A DNA stretch of 24,761 bases from Candidatus Omnitrophota bacterium (GCA_015231715.1 JADGBB010000022.1:1-24761), one strand, 5' to 3'. Counted from the first letter of the stretch, positions 16,418-24,608 are shown. Notes: generated by a model not told the origin, from the letters alone. A program made the numbers and translations.

Positions 16418-17179
16418 ATGAAGAAGATAGCCATATGTAATCAAAAAGGCGGAGTTGCAAAAACAACTACTGCTATCAATCTTTCAGCATATCTAGCCAT
16501 AAAAGGCAAGAAAACGTTATTGATAGATATGGATCCTCAGTGAAATGCAACAAGCGGTGTTGGAATAGAAAAAGAAAGTGTAGAAAACAGTGTGTATGAT
16601 GTGCTTCACGAACATATTGATATTAAAGAAGCAATTCTTAAAACTAAAATAGAAAACCTCTATGTCTTGCCGTCAGAGATTGGCCTAGCAGGCGCTGAAG
16701 TAGAACTAGTCAGCGCTATGGGAAGAGAATATAGGCTTAAAAAGGCAATAAGCTCTATGAAGGAACAATATGATTTTATCATAGTGGATTGTCCCCCATC
16801 TTTAGGTTTATTGACATTAAATGCTTTAGCTATGGTAAATAGTGTTATTGTTCCTGTTCAATGTGAATATTATGCTTTGGAAGGATTATCACAACTGATT
16901 AGCACAATTAATTTGATTCGGGATAATTTGAATAATTCTTTAGATATTGAAGGAATTCTTTTTACAATGGCAGATTTCAGGACTAACTTAACAAAAGAAG
17001 TTATTTCCGAAGTACGGAGTCATTTTAAAGATAAAGCTTATGAAACAGTAATTCCAAGAGCAATAAAACTAACCGAAGCACCAGGGTTCGGCCAACCAAT
17101 AGCAACATATGATCAAGCTTCTTTGGGAGCGATAAGATACAATGAATTGACCGAAGAGCTGTTAAGAAAACAAAAATGA
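16418..17179 (+). pseudogene. parA: Chromosome partition ATPase ParA/Soj, interrupted by in-frame TGA
   Basis: ParA is the Walker-type ATPase that positions origins with ParB. The frame from ATG 16418 reads [20 protein letters not shown] (deviant Walker A, with Ala in KGGVAKTT), then [11 protein letters not shown] (16541-16543), NATSGVGIEKE. It continues with FIIVDCPPSLGLLTLNALA (Walker B region) and VPVQCEYYALEGLSQL, and ends TGA at 17177-17179. The total is 253 codons, the usual Soj length. The TGA replaces the Gly of DPQGN, so GGA to TGA would explain it. Without readthrough the products are a 41-aa piece and a C-terminal piece from ATG 16592 at best, which lacks the ATP-binding loop. It is followed by intact parB. 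Confidence 0.9.
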
Positions 17180-17240
17180 AAACTTTAATCTCAAGCATAA
17201 AGCCTTGTGAATAAAAAACTTATAGAAGCGGAGGATGACA

Positions 17241-18089
17241 ATGGCAAAAAAGTTAGGTAAGGGAATTGGCGCCTTAATACCAAATGATAAAACTGACGGG
17301 AAAGAAAAACTAAGCATGATTAGGGTAATAGACATTAAGCCCAACAAATTGCAACCAAGAACAGACTTTTTGGAAGACAAACTAGAGGAATTAAAGCAAT
17401 CTATAAGAGAAAAAGGGATAATACAGCCTGTACTTGTTAGAAAAGTCGAGGATCAATATGAATTAATAGCCGGTGAAAGAAGGTGGCGAGCCGCAAAAAG
17501 CCTAAAAATGGAAGAAATACCGGCGATAATAAAAAAAGACATTGATGATGTTTCTAGCCTTGAACTGGCATTAATTGAAAACATTCAAAGAGAAGATTTT
17601 AATCCTATAGAAGAAGCAAGAGCATATGAAGAACTGGTCAATGACCATAAATACACTTTAGACAAAATCGGACAATTTGTAGGAAAAGATAAAACAACTA
17701 TCTCTAATAGCTTGAGACTGTTGAACCTGCCGGCTGAAATAATTACAATGGTTAAAGACGGGAAGCTTTCTGTCGGTCATGCTAAAGTCATATTGTCTAT
17801 TCCAAGTGACCAAAAAAAATTGAGTATCGCTAATACCGTTGCAGAACAGGGGTTTTCGGTTAGACAGCTGGAACAGATCATTAAAAGCAAGTGTGAAGTA
17901 AAAACAAAACATAAAAAAGATATTGATCCGGAAGTTCAGAGGATTGAAGAGGAATTGCAGCATACATTGGGGACAAAAGTAACAATTCATTCCGGACAAA
18001 AAAGAGGAAGAATAGAAATACAATATTATTCAAACGATGATCTTCAAAGATTATTAGGGCTAATTATGCCTAACAACAATGAAATATAG
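17241..18089 (+). CDS. parB: Chromosome partitioning protein ParB
   Basis: ParB is the CTP-dependent clamp that loads at parS and works with ParA. The 282-aa protein starts MAKKLGKGIGALIP, the usual opening; ATG 17241 is preferred over 17235 because GGAGG (17230-17234) would leave no spacing for the latter. The N-terminal domain has IKPNKLQPR, IIQPVLVRK and the CTP-binding GERRWRAAK motif, then ENIQREDFNPIEEA. The helix-turn-helix region includes LDKIGQFVGKDKTTISNSLRLL. The C-terminal dimer part begins after about 200 and ends HSGQKRGRIEIQYYSNDDLQRLL. The stop is TAG. It lies 61 bp after parA. Confidence 0.96.
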   Translation: MAKKLGKGIGALIPNDKTDGKEKLSMIRVIDIKPNKLQPRTDFLEDKLEELKQSIREKGIIQPVLVRKVEDQYELIAGERRWRAAKSLKMEEIPAIIKKDIDDVSSLELALIENIQREDFNPIEEARAYEELVNDHKYTLDKIGQFVGKDKTTISNSLRLLNLPAEIITMVKDGKLSVGHAKVILSIPSDQKKLSIANTVAEQGFSVRQLEQIIKSKCEVKTKHKKDIDPEVQRIEEELQHTLGTKVTIHSGQKRGRIEIQYYSNDDLQRLLGLIMPNNNEI

Positions 18090-18127
18090 AAATAAAATAT
18101 CAGGAAAACCAGAAAATCCTATTATTC

Positions 18128-18155
18128 TTGACATATTGATGTAAACACATATAAT
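18128..18155 (+). promoter_or_regulatory. pyr operon promoter
   Basis: TTGACA (18128-18133), 16 bp and TATAAT (18150-18155) match the sigma70 consensus exactly. Transcription would begin near 18162, shortly before the PyrR-binding hairpin. It lies after the parB stop and 152 bp before pyrR. Confidence 0.85.
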
Positions 18156-18170
18156 GTAACAAGATATTAA

Positions 18171-18203
18171 CCTTTTAACTTGGTCCTGAGAGGCTGAAAA
18201 AGG
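18171..18203 (+). promoter_or_regulatory. PyrR-binding hairpin (anti-antiterminator)
   Basis: CCTTTT (18171-18176) pairs with AAAAAGG (18197-18203). The loop and upper stem contain GGTCCTGAGAGGCTG (18182-18196), which matches the known PyrR-binding consensus (A/G-TCC-n-GAGAGG-C/T-T). In Firmicutes, PyrR with UMP stabilises this hairpin and so favours the downstream terminator. The presence of pyrR 100 bp downstream supports the call. Confidence 0.88.
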
Positions 18204-18211
18204 AGAAAAAA

Positions 18212-18241
18212 ATGAAAATTATTGAAAAGACCTTCTTGTAA
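18212..18241 (+). CDS. Putative 9-aa leader peptide in pyr attenuator
   Basis: ATG 18212 with AAGGAG (18200-18205) six bases upstream opens a frame reading MKIIEKTFL and stops at TAA (18239-18241). The Shine-Dalgarno lies in the 3' strand of the PyrR hairpin, and codons 5-10 make up the 5' arm of the terminator, so a translating ribosome would block terminator formation. It may be a fortuitous ORF; its good ribosome site and placement argue for a second look. Confidence 0.45.
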   Translation: MKIIEKTFL

Positions 18242-18265
18242 CTCGAACAAGAAGGTCTTTTTTTT
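18225..18265 (+). terminator. pyr attenuator terminator
   Basis: AAAAGACCTTCTTGT (18225-18239) pairs perfectly with ACAAGAAGGTCTTTT (18247-18261), with a 7-nt loop and eight U residues (18258-18265). It is a classical intrinsic terminator between the PyrR hairpin and pyrR. CCTTCTT in its 5' arm can pair imperfectly with AAAAAGG of the PyrR hairpin, a weak candidate antiterminator. Confidence 0.92.
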
Positions 18266-18307
18266 GCCCTTGTCTAGCAATTAAAGACAATAGAAAGGAG
18301 AGATAAA

Positions 18308-18850
18308 GTGAAATCACTATCATTAGATAAAGACGGAATAAAAAGAACGTTAAAACGAATGGCTCATGAAATAGCCGAAAAAAATCCCGGACTTGAAAAA
18401 GTCGTCATAATCGGGATTAAAACAAGAGGAGCTTTTCTGGCAGAAAGAATAGCAGCTGAATTAAAAACGATAGAAAAAATAACAATTCCGATAGGGGCAA
18501 TTGATATAACTCTTTACAGAGACGACTTGACAGAAATTGCCGAACAGCCTGTTGTGCACGGAACAGAAATAGATTTTGACATAACAGACAAAAAAGTAAT
18601 TTTAGTTGATGATGTTCTATTTTCAGGAAGAACAGTAAGATGCGCTTTGGATGAACTCATAGATTTCGGGAGGCCCGCATGCATACAGCTAGCAGTGCTG
18701 ATAGATAGAGGCCACAGAGAACTGCCGATAAGACCCGATTATGTCGGAAAAAATGTTCCGACCGCAAAAAAAGAAAGAGTCGAAGTAAGACTCAAAGAGC
18801 AAGACGGGATAGAGGAGGTTGTGATACTGCCAAATGAAAAAGAAAAATAA
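18308..18850 (+). CDS. pyrR: PyrR, pyr attenuation regulator / uracil phosphoribosyltransferase
   Basis: PyrR binds the pyr leader RNA when UMP is high and promotes termination; many also have uracil phosphoribosyltransferase activity. The 180-aa protein has a PRT fold with [28 protein letters not shown], the PRPP loop [17 protein letters not shown] and [20 protein letters not shown], the family signature. The start is GTG with GAAAGGAGA upstream. It is the first gene of the operon and overlaps pyrB by 17 bp. The leader RNA signal upstream indicates autoregulation. Confidence 0.96.
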   Translation: MKSLSLDKDGIKRTLKRMAHEIAEKNPGLEKVVIIGIKTRGAFLAERIAAELKTIEKITIPIGAIDITLYRDDLTEIAEQPVVHGTEIDFDITDKKVILVDDVLFSGRTVRCALDELIDFGRPACIQLAVLIDRGHRELPIRPDYVGKNVPTAKKERVEVRLKEQDGIEEVVILPNEKEK

Positions 18851-19790
18851 TAAAATAAAATGGACAAAAAAACATTTGTTGGGGATTGAAGACCTAACTC
18901 AAGATGAAATAACGATGATCCTAGATACTGCAATAGGATTCAAAGAGGTTATTAAAAGGCCTATCCCAAAAGTACCGACATTAAGAGGAAAAACTATTTT
19001 TAATCTTTTTTGTGAGCCGTCGACTAGAACCCGCACATCATTTGAATTAGCGGCCAAACGCTTAAGCGCTGACACAGTAAATTTAGCAACGACAGCGTCT
19101 AGCTTTATTAAAGGAGAGAGCTTAAAAGATGCGGCAAAAAACATAGAAGCAATGAATATCGACATGATTGTAATGAGGCACTCGTGTGCAGGAGCATCAC
19201 ATTTTTTAGCAGACCATGTAAAGTCCTCAATAATCAATGCAGGCGACGGAGCCCATGAACACCCGACTCAAGCTCTATTGGATGTTTATACGATAAGAGA
19301 AAAAAAGGGCGACATAGCAAAATTAAAAGTATGCATCATTGGCGACATAGCCCATTCCAGAGTTGCGAAAAGCAATATATGGGCATTAAAAAAATTGGGA
19401 GCTGAGGTAACTGTTTGCGGTCCCAGCACAATGATACCCGTTAAAATAGAAGAAATGGGAGTGAAAGTAGAATACGATGTAAATAAAGCAATGGCAGAAA
19501 ACGATGTAGTAAACGTTCTAAGAATACAGCTTGAAAGACAGGAAGCGCCATGCTTCCCTTCAACAAGAGAATATATAAAAATGTTCGGAATAACAAAAGA
19601 ACGAATAAAAAAATATGCCAAGAAAGATCTAATAATAATGCACCCGGGCCCTATAAATAGGGGCGTAGAACTCAGCCAAGATGCCGCAGACAGCACACAA
19701 TCTGTTATCCTTGACCAGGTAACGAACGGAGTAGCAATCAGAATGGCAGTAATGTTTTTACTAAGCACATATAAAGAAAGAACCGGATGA
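18834..19790 (+). CDS. pyrB: Aspartate carbamoyltransferase, catalytic subunit
   Basis: PyrB joins carbamoyl phosphate and aspartate to carbamoyl-aspartate. The 318-aa protein has [18 protein letters not shown] (carbamoyl phosphate loop), [42 protein letters not shown] and [10 protein letters not shown], the active-site segments of the family. AGGAGG lies inside the end of pyrR, and the ATG overlaps it, so translation is probably coupled. No pyrI regulatory subunit follows. The stop is TGA, confirming TGA as a terminator in this genome. Palindrome copy 1 lies after it. Confidence 0.97.
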   Translation: MKKKNNKIKWTKKHLLGIEDLTQDEITMILDTAIGFKEVIKRPIPKVPTLRGKTIFNLFCEPSTRTRTSFELAAKRLSADTVNLATTASSFIKGESLKDAAKNIEAMNIDMIVMRHSCAGASHFLADHVKSSIINAGDGAHEHPTQALLDVYTIREKKGDIAKLKVCIIGDIAHSRVAKSNIWALKKLGAEVTVCGPSTMIPVKIEEMGVKVEYDVNKAMAENDVVNVLRIQLERQEAPCFPSTREYIKMFGITKERIKKYAKKDLIIMHPGPINRGVELSQDAADSTQSVILDQVTNGVAIRMAVMFLLSTYKERTG

Positions 19791-19818
19791 AGAACGTCTT
19801 AAAAACTAGTGAGAAGCG

Positions 19819-19918
19819 AAGGGATAAAAAATTTCGGGTCCTGCCATCGTTCCAACTTTGTGTGTTTTTGCAAAACACACAAAGTTTCCACCATGTCACC
19901 CAAAATTTTTTACCCCTT
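19819..19918. repeat. Nested palindromic element, copy 1 (pyrB-pyrC)
   Basis: A 66-bp core (19836-19901) starts GGGTCCTGCCATCG and ends CACCC. It has a perfect inner stem AACTTTGTGTGTTTT/AAAACACACAAAGTT (19854-19868, 19872-19886) and looser outer arms. Beyond the core, AAGGGATAAAAAATTT on the left (19819-19834) faces AAATTTTTTACCCCTT on the right (19903-19918), complementary at 15 of 16. Copies 2 and 3 share the core but not these outer arms. It could be a small non-autonomous mobile element, an mRNA stabiliser or a weak bidirectional terminator. Confidence 0.9.
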
Positions 19919-19956
19919 TTGACTAAAGGAATAGAAAAATAAAATAAAGGAAACCG

Positions 19957-21237
19957 ATGAAGATACTTATTAAGAATGGTGAGATTATTGATCCGTCACA
20001 AAAAATGGATCTTGTGAAAAAAGATATTTTAATTGAAAGCGGGAAGATCATTAAAATTGCCGCTTCAATTACTGATGACAAAGCCAAAGTTATTGATGCA
20101 AAGGGTAAATATGTTACACCCGGATTCATTGATATGCACACACACTTAAGAGAGCCCGGACGAGAAGACAAAGAAACAATTGAAACAGGATTGAGGGCAG
20201 CCGTAAAAGGCGGATTTACAACGGTTTGCGCAATGCCGAACACACAGCCCGCCTGCGATACGGCGTCAGGCGTTAAGTATGTTATCTCACGAGCAGAAGA
20301 ATTAAAAAGCGCTAATGTTTATCCGGTCGGTACGATCACTAAAGAAAGAAAAGGTAAAGAGATCTCCGAGATGTCAGATTTAAAAGAGGCCGGAGCAAAA
20401 GCAGTAAGTGACGACGGCTCAAGCGTGGAAAACGCAGAGCTTATGAGAAAGGCAATGGAATACGCGAGAATGTTAGACCTTTTGGTTATTTCTCATGCGG
20501 AAGTTGAGTCACTTGTAGCAAACGGGGTTATGCATGAAGGATATTATTCGACAGTGTTAGGGTTAAAGCCAATCCCGTCATTGTCTGAAAGCATTATGGT
20601 GGAAAGGGACATAGAGCTAGCGGCCTTGACCGGGGCGAGATTGCACATAGCTCATGTCTCAGCAAAGGAAAGTGTCGAAGCGATAAGAAAAGCGAAAAAA
20701 AATAAAATTAAAGTTACAGCCGAAACAACTCCGCATCACTTAACGCTTACAGATGAATCACTGAAAAACTATGACACCAATAAAAAAGTAAACCCGCCGT
20801 TAAGAAGCAAAGAAGACAGAGATGCTTTAAGAAAAGGAATAAAAGACGGAACCATTGATGTAATAGCTACTGACCACGCGCCGCACATGGAAAATGAAAA
20901 AGAACAGGAATTTGACAACGCTCCTTTTGGAATGATAGGGCTAGAGACAGCACTGCCATTGTGTGTTAGAAGCCTTATTGCAACAGGCTATCTCGAATGG
21001 TACGGCCTAATAGAGAAATTGACATTAAATCCAAAGCAGATCCTTGGATTGGAAGAAGAAGGAACCTTACTAGAAGGAACAAAAGCCGACATAACTATAA
21101 TTGACCCGACAGCAGAATGGGTGTATACAAAAGAAGAAATAGAATCCAAATCCAGTAACTCTCCTTTCATCGGAGCTAAAATGACATCAAAAGTAGTAAC
21201 GGTTATCGCCAATGGGAAAATAGTTTATGGGAACTAA
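19957..21237 (+). CDS. pyrC: Dihydroorotase (class I)
   Basis: PyrC cyclises carbamoyl-aspartate to dihydroorotate. The 426-aa amidohydrolase starts MKILIKNGEIIDP and has the metal-binding GFIDMHTHLREPGREDKE, ISHAEV, HIAHVSAKES, AETTPHHLTL and VIATDHAPH motifs, with a small beta domain at both ends. The length fits bacterial class I enzymes. AAAGGA precedes the ATG. It lies 38 bp after the right arm of palindrome copy 1, and overlaps pyrK by 11 bp. Confidence 0.96.
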   Translation: MKILIKNGEIIDPSQKMDLVKKDILIESGKIIKIAASITDDKAKVIDAKGKYVTPGFIDMHTHLREPGREDKETIETGLRAAVKGGFTTVCAMPNTQPACDTASGVKYVISRAEELKSANVYPVGTITKERKGKEISEMSDLKEAGAKAVSDDGSSVENAELMRKAMEYARMLDLLVISHAEVESLVANGVMHEGYYSTVLGLKPIPSLSESIMVERDIELAALTGARLHIAHVSAKESVEAIRKAKKNKIKVTAETTPHHLTLTDESLKNYDTNKKVNPPLRSKEDRDALRKGIKDGTIDVIATDHAPHMENEKEQEFDNAPFGMIGLETALPLCVRSLIATGYLEWYGLIEKLTLNPKQILGLEEEGTLLEGTKADITIIDPTAEWVYTKEEIESKSSNSPFIGAKMTSKVVTVIANGKIVYGN

Positions 21238-22021
21238 AAAACAAATAGTTACGGGAACAATAAAAGAGAATATAGAAATATCCCCGAACCTTTTTATAAT
21301 GAAGATCGAAGAAACAAAGATCTGCAAAGAGGCTAAGCCCGGGCAATTCGTTAACATAAAACTAACAGACAGCGGAAGCGACCCCTTACTTCGAATACCA
21401 TTAGGAATTTACAACTGTGAAAAAAACGGATTAAGCCTTATGTATAAAGTTGTAGGAGAAGGAACAACGATCCTTTCAAAAAAGAAAAAAAATGAAACAA
21501 TAAATATTTTAGGCCCGATCGGCAACGGATTTAACATCCGGGAAAAAACCAAAAACTCGCATGCAATACTAGTAGCAGGAGGCTGCGGTTTCCCTCCTTT
21601 ATCATTTTTAGCGAATGAGCTGAAGAAAAAAAGAATAAAAACAACTTTTCTAATGGGAGCAAGCGGCAAAGACCACATAAGCTGTTGCCTGCCGTTAGCC
21701 GGAAAAGAAACAGATGTATACATATCAACAGACGACGGATCCATAGGAAAAAAAGGAACAGCAGTAGATCTGCTAAAAGAAATCCTAGCAAACAAAAAAA
21801 ACAATGGAACCGAAACAATTATATACGCCTGCGGCCCGGGGAAAATGCTGGAAAACGTAAGCAAAACAGCCAAGGCGCACAACATACAAACACAAATATC
21901 AGTAGAAGAATACATGGCCTGCGGAATAGGCGCCTGCAAAGGCTGTGCAATAAAAACAAAACAAGGAATAAAACTAGTCTGCAAAGACGGCCCAGTATTC
22001 AACGCGGAAGATATTTATTAA
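21227..22021 (+). CDS. pyrK: Dihydroorotate dehydrogenase electron transfer subunit
   Basis: PyrK carries FAD and a [2Fe-2S] cluster and passes electrons from dihydroorotate, through PyrD, to NAD. The 264-aa protein has a ferredoxin-reductase-like FAD domain (LLRIPLGIYNCEKNGLSLMY, VVGEGT), a nucleotide domain (AILVAGGCGFPPLSFLA, YACGPGKML), and a C-terminal cluster segment EYMACGIGACKGCAI with a fourth Cys in LVCKDGPVF. Its ATG overlaps the end of pyrC. Palindrome copy 2 separates it from pyrD. Confidence 0.95.
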   Translation: MGTKKQIVTGTIKENIEISPNLFIMKIEETKICKEAKPGQFVNIKLTDSGSDPLLRIPLGIYNCEKNGLSLMYKVVGEGTTILSKKKKNETINILGPIGNGFNIREKTKNSHAILVAGGCGFPPLSFLANELKKKRIKTTFLMGASGKDHISCCLPLAGKETDVYISTDDGSIGKKGTAVDLLKEILANKKNNGTETIIYACGPGKMLENVSKTAKAHNIQTQISVEEYMACGIGACKGCAIKTKQGIKLVCKDGPVFNAEDIY

Positions 22022-22053
22022 AGAAGGAAGTGCGTTTTTTAAAAGATGAAGAG

Positions 22054-22151
22054 CGCTAAAAAATTTGTGGGTGACATGGTGTAAACTTTGTGTGTTTTGC
22101 AAAAACACACAAAGTTGGAACGATGGCAGGACCTACAAATTTTTCGTAGCG
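22054..22151. repeat. Nested palindromic element, copy 2, inverted (pyrK-pyrD)
   Basis: The core (22069-22134) is the reverse complement of copies 1 and 3 with only a few changes. Its outer arms are different again: CGCTAAAAAATTTGT (22054-22068) faces ACAAATTTTTCGTAGCG (22135-22151), complementary apart from a 2-nt bulge. The pyrD ribosome binding site begins five bases after the right arm. Confidence 0.9.
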
Positions 22152-22168
22152 AGCTAAAGGACTTATAA

Positions 22169-23095
22169 ATGAATTTAAAAATAAATATTGCCGGAGTAAC
22201 CTTTAAGAACCCCGTTTGGCCAGCTTCAGGCACCTTCGGCCACGGAGAAGATTTCACAGACTTTTTCGACATAAACAAACTAGGCGCAATAGTAACAAAA
22301 ACAATCACGCTAAACGAAAGGGTCGGCAACCCAACTCCAAGAATAGTAGAAACTCCATCAGGAATGCTAAACGCTATAGGCCTTGAAAACAAAGGCCTGA
22401 AGGGTTTTATTAACGAAACCGCTCCATTTTTAAAAAAAGTTAAAACAAGGATTGTTATAAGTGTTGCAGGCTCAACACAAACCGAACTAGAAGAATGTGT
22501 TTTGGAATTATTAAAAAATTATATACCGGACGCAATAGAGATAAATCTGTCATGCCCTAATGTTCAGCACAAAGGAACAAAAACAAGACTTTTTTCCCAA
22601 GATGCAGATACCGTAAAAACAATAGTAAAAAGCATAAAGAAAAAAACAAAAGAAAAATGTTTACTAATAAGCAAACTAACACCGAATGTGACAGACATAT
22701 CAGCAATAGCCCAAGCAGCAGAACAAGGCGGAAGTGATGCCGTTAGCCTTGTGAACACATACCTAGGAATGAAAATAGACATAAACAAAAAGAAACCTTT
22801 TCTAGGAAACATCCAAGGCGGATTATCAGGCCCCGCAATAAGACCAATGGCCGTAAGAGCAGTATGGGATACATACAAAACAATAAAGATCCCAATAATA
22901 GGAATGGGCGGAATAATGACAGGTCCCGACGCCCTAGAATTCATCCTAGCCGGCGCAACATCAATCCAAGTAGGCACCGCCAACTTCATAAACCCCACAG
23001 CAACAATAAATGTGCTTGAAGGGATAGAAGAATATTTGAAAGGAAACAAAGAAAAGAATATAAAGACACTTGTTGGAGCAGCACAAAATATATGA
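22169..23095 (+). CDS. pyrD: Dihydroorotate dehydrogenase, catalytic subunit (class 1B)
   Basis: PyrD oxidises dihydroorotate to orotate with FMN. The 308-aa barrel protein has FKNPVWPASGTFGHGEDF near the N-terminus, a long MLNAIGLENKG loop, EINLSCPNVQHKGT with the catalytic Cys of class 1 enzymes, LISKLTPNVTD, and the FMN phosphate site IPIIGMGGIMTGPDALEFI with AGATSIQVGTANF. The adjacent pyrK supports class 1B (NAD-linked). AAAGGA precedes the start; the stop is TGA. Palindrome copy 3 follows. Confidence 0.96.
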   Translation: MNLKINIAGVTFKNPVWPASGTFGHGEDFTDFFDINKLGAIVTKTITLNERVGNPTPRIVETPSGMLNAIGLENKGLKGFINETAPFLKKVKTRIVISVAGSTQTELEECVLELLKNYIPDAIEINLSCPNVQHKGTKTRLFSQDADTVKTIVKSIKKKTKEKCLLISKLTPNVTDISAIAQAAEQGGSDAVSLVNTYLGMKIDINKKKPFLGNIQGGLSGPAIRPMAVRAVWDTYKTIKIPIIGMGGIMTGPDALEFILAGATSIQVGTANFINPTATINVLEGIEEYLKGNKEKNIKTLVGAAQNI

Positions 23096-23117
23096 TTTTG
23101 AGAGAGGGAGACTAGAA

Positions 23118-23219
23118 GAGGCAAGAAAATTTTTCGGGTCCTGCCATCGTTCCAACTTTGTGTGTTTTTACAAAACACACAAAGTTTCCACCATGTCACC
23201 CAAAAAATTTTCTTACCTC
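23118..23219. repeat. Nested palindromic element, copy 3 (pyrD-pyrF)
   Basis: The core (23136-23201) differs from copy 1 by a single base in the loop (A for G at 23170). The outer arms are GAGGCAAGAAAATTTTT (23118-23134) and AAAAATTTTCTTACCTC (23203-23219), complementary except one position and unrelated to copy 1 beyond A/T tracts. pyrF starts 41 bp downstream. Confidence 0.9.
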
Positions 23220-23259
23220 AAGAAGGTAGAATAAGTTTTAATGTAGGAGGAATGAGAAG

Positions 23260-23964
23260 ATGAGAAGTAAGATAATTGTGGCACTGGACATACTGGACAA
23301 AAATAAATGTTTTGAAATGATAGATCTTTTGTCAGATGAGATTGATATTTTTAAAATTGGATTGGCCCCGTACTTAAGTTTTGGTGAAGAGATCCTTGCG
23401 GTTCTGGAACAAAAAAACAAAAAGGTTTTTCTTGATCTGAAATTCCACGACATCCCTAACACCGTAAAGAATGCCGCATCTATAGCAACAAGAAAAAATG
23501 TCTTCATGATGAACTTTCATTGTTTAGGCGGAGCGGAAATGCTTTCACAAGCAAAAGAGGCCGTTAATGAAGCTGTATCGGCAGGTTGCCAAAAACCAAT
23601 ACTTTTAGGAGTGACCATACTAACAAGCATGAATAGGGATGCATTAAAAAGTATAGGGATGACCGACGATATGGAAGAAGCCGTAGCCAATTTAGCAATA
23701 TTAGCAAAAAAGAACGGGATGGACGGAGTGGTTGCCTCGGCACAAGAAACAAAAATGATAAAAGAACTATGCGGAAAAGATTTTATTGTAGTAACTCCCG
23801 GAATTAGACCATTATGGTCGGCAAAAGGAGATCAATCCCGTATAGTTACGCCTAAACAAGCATTTCAAGACGGATCAGACTACATAGTTATCGGCAGGCC
23901 AATTATTGCAGCCGATGATCCCCGCGAAGCAACAAAAAAAATCCTTGAAGAAATAGACGAATAG
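23260..23964 (+). CDS. pyrF: Orotidine 5'-phosphate decarboxylase
   Basis: PyrF decarboxylates OMP to UMP, the last step of the pathway. The 234-aa barrel protein shows IVALDILDKNK, IFKIGLAPYLSFG, and the catalytic D-x-K-x-x-D in VFLDLKFHDIPNTV, then LGVTILTSM, GVVASAQE, VTPGIRP and IVIGRPIIAADDP for the phosphate site. GGAGG lies 10 nt upstream of the ATG. The stop is TAG. pyrE begins 68 bp later. Confidence 0.97.
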   Translation: MRSKIIVALDILDKNKCFEMIDLLSDEIDIFKIGLAPYLSFGEEILAVLEQKNKKVFLDLKFHDIPNTVKNAASIATRKNVFMMNFHCLGGAEMLSQAKEAVNEAVSAGCQKPILLGVTILTSMNRDALKSIGMTDDMEEAVANLAILAKKNGMDGVVASAQETKMIKELCGKDFIVVTPGIRPLWSAKGDQSRIVTPKQAFQDGSDYIVIGRPIIAADDPREATKKILEEIDE

Positions 23965-24032
23965 GTTTATATTAAAACAAATAATTTTAAAAGAATTTGA
24001 AAAAACTGTAAAACTAGTACCAATGGTGATAA

Positions 24033-24608
24033 ATGACAAATGAAGAAGTGATGAATATTTTCACTAAAACAGAAGCATACAAGAAAGGACATTTTAAACT
24101 TTCTAGCGGGCTGCATTCGGATTCTTATCTGCAGTGTGCGCTGGTTCTACAGGACCCTAAAACGGCAGCTCCTTTATGCGAGGCGCTAGCTGTTAAGATA
24201 AAAGATCTAAACCCAACAGTTATATTGGGACCTGCAATGGGTGGAGTTGTTTTTGCTTATGAAATGGCCCGTTCAGTTGGAGTAAGATCGATCTTTTCCG
24301 AACGAAACGATGAAGGGAAAATGGCTTTGAGAAGAGGTTTTAGCGTATCTAAAGAAGATAGAATTGTAATTGCAGAAGATGTTTTAACAACTGGGAAATC
24401 GGTAAAAGAAGTTATATCGCTGCTGGCTGAAAACGGAGTAGCTCCGGTAGGGGTGGTTAGTTTAGTTGACAGATCAGGCGGTAAATGTGAATTTGGAGGG
24501 ATACGAGTAGAAAGCCTCTTAAAAGTAAATGTTCCAACTTTTGACCCGGCAGATTGCCCCCTCTGCAAAGAAGGGAAGCCAATAGAAAAACCCGGATCAA
24601 GAAAATAA
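24033..24608 (+). CDS. pyrE: Orotate phosphoribosyltransferase
   Basis: PyrE converts orotate and PRPP to OMP. The 191-aa protein has HFKLSSGLHSDSYLQCAL, LGPAMGGVVFAYEMARSVG, and the PRPP loop VIAEDVLTTGKSVKEVI, then VVSLVDRSGG and a cysteine-containing C-terminal stretch FDPADCPLCKEGKPIEKPGS, which is typical of this branch of PyrE. The ribosome site is weak (GGTGA). It is the last pyr gene before a hairpin terminator at 24693-24730. Confidence 0.96.
   Translation: MTNEEVMNIFTKTEAYKKGHFKLSSGLHSDSYLQCALVLQDPKTAAPLCEALAVKIKDLNPTVILGPAMGGVVFAYEMARSVGVRSIFSERNDEGKMALRRGFSVSKEDRIVIAEDVLTTGKSVKEVISLLAENGVAPVGVVSLVDRSGGKCEFGGIRVESLLKVNVPTFDPADCPLCKEGKPIEKPGSRK

Noticed and set aside
13701..17179. 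Changed genetic code (UGA as Gly, or UAG as sense)
   Set aside because: rpmH, pyrB and pyrD end at TGA and rsmI, parB, pyrF and the DciA-like gene end at TAG exactly at expected family ends. Only one internal TGA and one internal TAG are seen in about 20 genes.
19819..23219. CRISPR array from repeated units in the pyr region
   Set aside because: Copies are kilobases apart between genes, one is inverted, and there are no regular spacers or cas genes.
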